Source of the DNA: Zelopaecilomyces penicillatus
Taxonomy: Eukaryota > Ascomycota > Sordariomycetes > Hypocreales > Pseudodiploosporaceae
Length of the DNA: 64,000 nt
Assembly: GCA_005765155.1 (NCBI GenBank)
Contig: VCCP01000003.1
Coordinates: forward strand, 4,774,001 to 4,838,000
Direction of reading: 5' to 3'
Shown here: one piece after another, positions 57,141-64,000 of the stretch
How the letters are laid out: each line of letters opens with the position of its first letter
How positions within the stretch are numbered: the first letter of the stretch is position 1
Notes under the pieces: model-generated
Databases searched by the model: none
Told to the model about the DNA's origin: nothing
The model's input: only the letters and a program-made list of their open reading frames with translations
Translations under genes and position numbers: made by a program

Positions 57141-58293
57141 ATGTGGTTTTTGCAGCAAGCATGGGCCAGGGTCTTTGCCACCTTTCAGGTCACCTCTGAC
57201 AGTACCGACTATGTTCCTTCTGAGCCAGGCATGGCCAGCGAAGAAGTAGTAAGAGACTCACCATTCCCGGCTCTCACCACCAAAAAAGTCCCACCCACCA
57301 AAGCTAGAGGTCGCCGTCAATACTTGCGAAGGAATATACTTCCATTAGAAACATACACAAGAATCCCAGACCTCTGTGCAACCGTGGTGGTGAGGGAAAC
57401 TGCTTTCGAGGCCACCAGCTATGCCTGCACTGCGAGCGAGGCCGAACCGTCTAGCGGCGAGCTCATTTTTTGGACTGATGCCTGTGTGCGTACGCTTGGT
57501 TATACCAAGGCATCGGCAGGATGTGCTGCCGTGTTGCAGCAAGACGATGGCATATGGGTCACGTTGAGCGCCGCACTCCCGTATATGAACTGCCCAGTTG
57601 CTCAGTTGCATGGTATCCTCCTAGCTCTTGAATATGCGCTACAGATTATGAATCAAAAGCAAGGAACCGCCTCGAGTAGTCCCATGCTGATAAAAGTCTT
57701 TAACAACTCCCAAGCAGCGTTTTACCCATTGTACTCGCGTGGTGAGTTGCTGAGTCGGAAGAGACGGAAGAGAAGGGGGAGATGGTCGTCATCGGACACA
57801 ATGACCATGTCAGCCATTGAGGCTATAGAGCCCGTCTGTCAAACTCTCGAAAAGCTGGGTGCCAGTCTTGAGTTTCATTGGTTGCCCAGGGGAAAGGTGA
57901 CCGGCAACAGAGTCGCGCAAGCGGCTGCTCGCTGTACAGTGAACTTGACGAGCACCATGGCCGAAGAAGTAAGCAATGGTGAAAAGGGCCCTGTGAACCA
58001 GGATTTGTTCTTGACATCCGGCTTCTCTTTACCAAAGTAAGTGATCAGAGTATCTTGTTGGGAGTGTAGAAAAGGGGCAAACCGGAAGCAGTTGACTGAC
58101 ACCATTTTTCTTCGACTCTAGTGTTCGAAAGAACTTGTTAGGTGCTGACAGGCGCAAGTTCCAACCTGCACCCTGCGCTCCTCCTCCAAGGATTCTGATG
58201 ATGCACGAACAAGACCAAGACGTGGCTATGCCGGTAGAGAGGCCGCCTGGGGAAGAAATTGAACCGGCGACGAACGGGCTAGTGATCATCTGA
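57141..58293 (+). CDS. Protein with degenerate RNase H-like domain
   Basis: 355 aa with inferred exons 57141-58036 and 58122-58293 (85-nt intron, GTAAGT donor). Residues about 100-280 follow the RNase H fold of retroelement RNase H: strand ELIFWTDACVRTLGY, ASAGCAAVLQ, helix AQLHGILLALEYALQ, strand LIKVFNNSQAAF and the last block LEFHWLPRGKVTGNRVAQAAAR. The first Asp is present, but the usual helix Glu (AE.. in active enzymes) reads AQL and the later Asp (DSQAA in active enzymes) reads NNSQAA, so the metal site is probably lost. A Lys/Arg stretch (KRRKRRGRW) lies between. The C-terminal tail is Pro-rich. No other retroelement parts (reverse transcriptase, LTRs) are seen nearby. It may be a domesticated or decaying gene; function unknown. 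Confidence 0.65.
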
Positions 58294-61200
58294 TAGTATT
58301 GATGGACATAGACAAACATGTATCATAATGTGATAATGCTTTAGGACCCTATCCACGCGGGACCAGTCGACTTGGAACGAGTGTAATGGAGGCTTCTTGA
58401 CACCATTGTTGAGACATCTTTGCAAGTATTGTCGCTTGTTTCAGCATGGTTCACCTGAGTAAAGACTGACTATCGTAATAGTAGAAAAACGAGAAAGCTC
58501 TTACAGCGCTTCTGGCGTTGATCATCCGATGATCCTGCAACGCTGACACGACCTGCCATCTGATCGTCATCTTCGGCGTTTGTGCCATTGGACAGTCGGC
58601 CACTTTCTTTGTAATGGCATGTTGAACGAGATGTTCCGAAAAGGCGGAAATGAGGTGCTGCAGTCCCTGATCCTAGAGCCATCCCTAGCAGTCAGAAATG
58701 CTCAAATGGGCTGAAATCAGACATGTGGTTGCTGACTGTGGGGGTGAAGTCCATCGGTGACTTGTCGGTGAAGGCAGATTATTCGCAATTGATTTCCATT
58801 TCAACAAAAAACCTTCTTGTTTGCCCCCAAAAATTTCCTCTTCTGCATGGGGACGGCAGCTTCTCCTGACTCAATTTCATTCCTGTAGTAATAATATGCA
58901 CTTCAAGGACCCAGTCGCGGTAGGATGCTGTTGTTTGCAGGTATACGACTAAGTTCTATTGGTTGCCAACGGGACGGTAGCAATGTATCATGCACGGGGC
59001 GATGCAGGTCTGCTGCGCACGGCAGTTTCATTTAATTGCCGAGTCTTGCGTGTAGAAGCAAAAAAGGACAGTGATTGACTCAAGCTGTACTGGACCTATA
59101 ATGATGTCCTGGATGTCTAAATGGGTTGGAAATCGTGAGAACTCGGCACATACTTCGTCGGATATAACTACCAAGGTAGTAGGGCTGTGATAATGTTCCC
59201 TGAAGCGACCTCTTGGGCGCTGGGGTGGAAACACCAGCAACAATCATCATTAGCAGATGGCAAGAGAACCGGAGCCCGTCTTCCATTGTGACAAGAGGCA
59301 CGGCGGTAGGACCCGAGACAGGGGAACGGGTTGCACACAGCCCACAGAGACAAAATAGCATTCTCATCGATCCCATTGGGCAGAAGCTTGGTTGGAAGAG
59401 AGTTTATCTGCGAGACAGGGATAATTGCAGGTCCTGTGGGAAATGGGCGAACGTGAAAAAGGGTGAGATTGGGGACCCAGAAATTAACGGTGGCGGCGCC
59501 GCCAAATGTGCCACAGCTGTCTCAGTCTGGGCTTCTCAGATCGGACAATTGCGTCTGTGTGTGGGTTCGTGATGGATTCGTGATGGGGGCGGAGACACGA
59601 GAGAGATCTGGTCAGTAACTATTGGTTGGCCAGCTTTGGTTAGTCAGCCATCCGGTCTCTCTCACAGTACACCCATCTACAAAAGCGTGCCTTCCCTCGG
59701 TCCGACTCTAAAACCTAAAACGTGTCGTGGTGGCCAGCAGTCGCCAGCTAGCAAGACATGTTGTTTGCGAATTCTTTATTATTTATTTGATAGTTTTGCA
59801 GCCTATGTGCAAAGCAATCAAGTTGCGTCAATCTGCTAGTTTGTGTGTTTTGTATGTGCAATGTCTGCAGTCTCAGTTGCCCAGAGTACACATTGGACGA
59901 AGGCCCACTTGGCAGAGGCGCGATGGCTCGCCATTTATCGACGGCGCGCGGCGCGAGGTGAGCGTCCAATCAAACAATGCCATTGGTGGCAGCGCCGAGA
60001 GACTGTATCAGGTGTACAGAATCATTTTGTACACAAATCAATTGAATCACTGAGAGAACAAGGCTCTTGAGAGGGCGAAACATGCTTTTTTTGCTTCTTC
60101 CCTTTAGCTGTGGGCTGCCCACCCCTTTATCTGCGAAGTGTGTGTGATGGGGTGGTGCGGCCATCGGTCATCACACACCAGGCTGAAGGGTTAATTAGTC
60201 GGGCAACGCACTCTGTAGTGAGACGCACCTTGTAATTTTAGCGCTTCAGCGCACACGAAGGAACCTGGTGGCCATGTGCTGGAATACAGTCTACAGCCCA
60301 CTGTACAGGTTACAGTACGCTACAGTACGCTACAGTGCAGTGATTACAGTAGCTCAATGCCACACCCCGCGCCGCCACGTGGAGAGTTGGAAGGTCTGAG
60401 ATTTTAATTTGGACGAGAAACATGCAGGCAGACAAAGGAATGACTGCATTGACGGACAAGATAGAACCCCCAATAAACCCAAATAAAACACCACAATAAA
60501 ACACACACATAACTCTTTGGTCTGGTGACTTTATTGCTCCGCGACTCCGGACATCGACCGGAGTCTTGGGTCTTTCTTCTGCGGTAAATAACTCGGGTAC
60601 TTTGGTAATGACTCCCATGTCCATAGCAGGAAAAAGTACCAGCTCACCATCGGCTTCCTAAAGGAGACGACAGCTTATGCCGAACAAGATATAGTGAGTG
60701 GTCTGATTCTTGGGTTTCTAAACCACCTGTCGGCCTTTTCCCCCCTCTCCCCTGGCGTGTCTGTCCATGTTATGTTGTAAGCATGCATCAGACGAGAGCT
60801 CTTAGCAAGCGGATTCTTTCAAGGGCGTCTTATGGCATGGAAACCTGGGAGTTTGCCAAAATTTGCATACAGGCACAGTATTCCTACAGGGCTAATTATA
60901 CCGGCCTACCACAGGCATGTACAGGGCACCTGCAAGCGGGTTAGTGCTCGCAAAATAGGCGTCTCCCTCTGGGCGCCATCACACGCCATCACCCTCCTAT
61001 CCCTGCTCTTCCAAGATTGCGTTGTCCACTTTGCGCCCCACTGCCGTTTGTGGCAGCCCTGGCAACCTGCTGGGGTTCAGCCTGTCAACGAATGTTTAAG
61101 TTTTTTTGTTAGTTGACTGAGAAGAATAGCATGAATCAATACCACTGCACGAAGCACATCTATGACATCGGCAATGCGCTGTTCCGTGCAACGTACAGGA

Positions 61201-61700
61201 ATATGGCACGCCGTGCGTTGCGCAACAACAACACCAGTTTATGCCATTATTATGAGCACCTAGCCATTAGGCCAGCCGCTATGAGAGTTTAGTATGGCTG
61301 TAGTTAGTCGTTGGGCCCGCCATGCATCCCCCCCGTTGGAGTAGGTGGTGAATAGTGCCGACGCCGCACTAGCCAGAGGGGGCGCGCGGATGCAGGTGGA
61401 TGGAACCCATTTCTTCCGTCGTTAGGGCCGCCGAGGTCGTCTAATTGTGTCCCATACGGAGTTTGTAAAGGTAAATTGATGAAGGTGGGCGGCCGTTGTA
61501 GTATGTAGGTAGGATGTTCGGGTTTAGTAGTAGGCAATTATGTATGTTTATATTGGTTCGGACAATAGCGTGTGTTCCTAAAGGCAGAAGAAAGAATGGT
61601 CTCGCTGCAGAAGAAGAAAAGAGAACGAATCGAGAACCCTCAAAAAGAAACACACCTTTACTATGGCTGTTCTTCATCATCTATCCATAGTTACATCTAG
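58294..61700. other. Long gene-poor interval
   Basis: About 3.4 kb with no supported gene. Short direct repeats of ACAGTACGCT lie at about 60311-60333. Open frames up to 119 codons show no family features. Confidence 0.5.
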
Positions 61701-63235
61701 ACTACTACTACGGATACTACAAAGGGTGCTGTGACTCCAATACGTGCTCCTCCGCTCGCTTCTTTACCTTTTCGTGCTCCTCCTTATCTCAGCCTTGTCC
61801 TCCGCTGTTGTGATTCGGCATCAACTGTGTCTATCAGGCGTAAATTGGGTTCGAATTGCAAACTTGGACAACACCTGCTCGTTCCTGGCGATTGTCCCGC
61901 GCCTCTATTGACCAGGGGGGGTGTCGTTGGAGGACCCGCAGCGTCCCGGCAAACCACGCCGCAATTCGCCCTAACAACCGTGAACACCAGCAGACAAACG
62001 TCGTATTGCAGACGACGGCCTTCTCTGCTCGGACTCCCACTCTCTCTCTCTCTCTCTCTTTCCCACCTACTACATAATAACTTTTCTTCCATCTTTGCCT
62101 ACCTAATAACCCCCACCCGCCAAACAGTGAATAGTGGTCGAGCGACGGGGTGACAAGACAGACTGACAGACCAGGCTTATTAGCTGCGAGAAGCCTGAAC
62201 GGGCCCCAAGCTGCCCTGTCCTCAGCAACCCCAGCACGTCCTTTCTCGCGCGCCGCGTCGTTTCCCGGACGGCCAAGCTCTCGTTTCACCAGGGTCCAGG
62301 GTTGTCTCCTCCCCTTTGCTGGCCCTCTCCTCCTCGCTGGGCCCTGAGCCTCTCCTGTGGCTCCTTTTCTCTGCCTCGCTTCTCCCTCCACTTACTCCAT
62401 TTCGCCATCCCTCCAACCCATCCGTGCGCAGCTCGCCAGCAGCCGCCCAGGAGCGCTGCCGACGTTCCCTCCACCCTCCTTCTCCTCCCCCCGGGCCGCC
62501 CACCTCTCAAAAGCGCTTGACTGCCAATGCGCGCGCGTTGTTCGTCTCTTCAGCAGCTCCTCCCGGCCCTTCTCGCAGCCTCCTGACAGTTGCTGTTGCC
62601 GCCAGCTCCCTCAGCGCAACCCCTTCGCACGTCAGGCACGAGTCGTTTTTGCTCGCCGTCCTCCTGCTGGTTGTTCTGTTGCCTCGGATCCCTTTTTCGA
62701 CTGTCCAACTACGTACTGTTGGGTCTGTCCCGTCTCTCTCTTCTCCGGATCCGATACTTTGTCGACTCTTCTCTTCACCCTGGCCGTGGTCCTCGACTCA
62801 ACCTTCTCTTGTCCTTCTATTACCGCGAGCCGACTCCTTTTGCCGCCGTTCTCTCTCCTTCGATAAATGACTTTCGCTCTCTCATTTTTCCCTACGATTC
62901 ATTACCGCCGTGTCACCCGGCTAGTAACTACCGAATTTCAGTTCAGCTAGTCGTCAATTAAGAGCGCCTTCGTTTTTTTGGTTACTACGACCTTTCCTCT
63001 CGCCTAGCATTTGCCTCAAGCAGCGCCATCTTAACAGCAGCTGTTCTCAACCTAATAGTATCACCTTGACCGACGCCAGCATTCCGACGACGACGACCAG
63101 GTTCCCCATTCTGCATGACCTGTTAGCAGACGACAGTGGTGCCGCCTTGACCTGATTTTACTCTTCGGACACGCCAGCTCGCTGACAGGACCCGCCCTGT
63201 CTTGTTTACCAAAGTCTTGTAGCTTTCGCATCACG
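61701..63235 (+). other. Probable long pyrimidine-rich 5' leader or promoter
   Basis: Strongly C/T-rich on the plus strand, especially 62170-62900, with a TC dinucleotide repeat at 62040-62059. It leads directly to the ATG at 63236. The 60-185-codon open frames are low-complexity Pro/Ser/Leu artefacts and would act as upstream open frames if transcribed. Confidence 0.45.
62040..62059. repeat. (TC)n dinucleotide repeat
   Basis: About nine TC units within the C/T-rich leader. Confidence 0.8.
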
Positions 63236-64000
63236 ATGCCGTCCCCGGCTCACCCGGGGACCGCTCCCAGGCGGACCCATAGATCTGTGAGGGACGTCTC
63301 TCTAGCATTGTTATCCACATTACCATTGATGGTATCAGGCCAGTCAGGCGGAAAATGCATTTCCTTGAAGGATTCTACCGCGTGCGCGGCCTTCCAGTCA
63401 GGCTCTATCTCAACAGACCAGTCCTTGATTAACTCGTAGTGAGTGGCTTCGCAATTCTATCAGTAATTCCATGGAAACTAACAGCGACCAGTTCCTTCCT
63501 ACAGTTTGTCACGGACAGAGAGTCGTTCGATCATCAGTTGTCAACTTACGTCAAACAAGATTATATCAAAGAAAAGTACAACTGAGCCCCTTCTGAGTTC
63601 TATGCGATTCTATGTGCTAAACATTTATAGGTATCAATCAACGTTTGGTTGTCGTAGCGTTGATTTTGGCAATTCCAGCGATATGTACGCACGATACACA
63701 ACCACAGTCATCTGCAATAGCATCGTCCAGAGATCAGCCCAGGCCTGTGGCGTTGCCATTGAAGATTCAAGACCGATATGCGCTGATACCTGTGCCGAGT
63801 TTGCTCAGAGCGAGGCCTACATCACAGCGGATAAGAACCTCTGCTCAGACCCCACGCTCGATCTGACTAAACTTATCAGGGCCGATTTCACCACCTGCGC
63901 TTTGCCAGAGGAAGCCCTATCCGGCGAATGTATTTCAGGTGTAGAAAACGAGCCAGACAACTGTGGCTTCGCAAACAGCACCATTGGCCTTTGCTCGTAT
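63236..64000 (+). CDS. Cysteine-rich surface protein, 5' part (cut by window edge)
   Basis: Inferred exons 63236-63438, 63492-63575 and 63631 to beyond 64000, with introns of 53 and 55 nt, each with matching phase; at least 218 codons lie in the window. A basic N-terminus is followed by a signal-anchor/signal peptide (VSLALLSTLPLMVSGQS). The ectodomain has many cysteines (KCISLKDSTACAAF, CRSVDFGNSS, VICNSIVQ, ICADTCAEF, NEPDNCGF). I believe it matches a fungal surface protein with a cysteine-rich ectodomain, a later transmembrane helix and an SH3 domain, but that C-terminal part is outside the window. The role is probably at the cell surface; not proven. Confidence 0.7.

Noticed and set aside
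62316..62870. 184-codon open frame in the C/T-rich leader
   Set aside because: It is Pro/Ser/Leu low-complexity from pyrimidine-rich DNA and overlaps two other equally long frames.

Overview
This window is nuclear DNA from a filamentous ascomycete, most likely a Sordariomycete and probably Hypocreales. The signs are protein-coding genes on both strands separated by 0.3-5 kb of non-coding DNA, many short introns (mostly 50-100 nt, GT..AG with CTAAC-like branch sites), a fungal-type intron-containing tRNA-Leu, and a protein set typical of moulds (KapC bZIP, Tom20, Exo84, Erg25, Nca2, DUF3112). I see no bacterial-style operon, CRISPR array, intact transposon or rRNA. All exon borders below were inferred by eye from splice consensus, reading frame and family knowledge.

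Layout. 0.6-3.1 kb: Arp5 (INO80 complex). 3.7-5.2 kb (minus): KapC-type bZIP factor. 6.7-8.5 kb: secreted serine beta-lactamase-like hydrolase. 9.8-12.4 kb: PH-CRIB PAK kinase. 12.65 kb (minus): tRNA-Leu(AAG) with intron. 13.3-14.7 kb (minus): ochratoxinase-like amidohydrolase. 15.7-17.9 kb (minus): nine-exon secreted FAD-linked (BBE-like) oxidase. 19.3-20.0 kb: pterin-4a-carbinolamine dehydratase. 20.5-21.5 kb (minus): Erg25. 23.1-25.2 kb: Nca2. 25.4-27.0 kb (minus): Ssu1-type sulfite efflux pump. 28.1-29.3 kb: degenerate HNH-like protein. 31.5-32.2 kb: cysteine dioxygenase. 33.3-36.5 kb: HIRAN-SNF2-RING helicase (Rad5/HLTF type). 36.9-37.2 kb (minus): tiny secreted cysteine-rich protein. 38.9-41.3 kb: TYW1. 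41.8-42.5 kb (minus): Tom20, divergent from Exo84 at 43.1-45.2 kb. 46.5-47.9 kb: accessory fungal protein with a PD-(D/E)XK-like motif. 49.3-50.3 kb: secreted heme-thiolate peroxygenase. 51.9-53.5 kb: PP2A catalytic subunit. 54.2-55.2 kb (minus): DUF3112 seven-helix membrane protein. 57.1-58.3 kb: protein with a degenerate RNase H-like fold. 58.3-63.2 kb: no convincing gene, ending in a long pyrimidine-rich leader. 63.2-64.0 kb: 5' part of a cysteine-rich surface protein cut by the window edge.

How genes work together. Most of the window is ordinary housekeeping gene order. The clearest functional pairing is cysteine dioxygenase plus the Ssu1-type sulfite pump, about 4.4 kb apart. The first starts the route from cysteine to sulfite and the second exports sulfite, a pair known from keratin-degrading fungi. 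A second interesting zone is 46-58 kb, where single accessory genes with nuclease-like but probably altered folds sit among conserved genes. Gene-model curiosities include an in-frame, stop-free intron in cysteine dioxygenase, a GC-AG intron in the SNF2 gene, and 11- and 12-nt coding exons.
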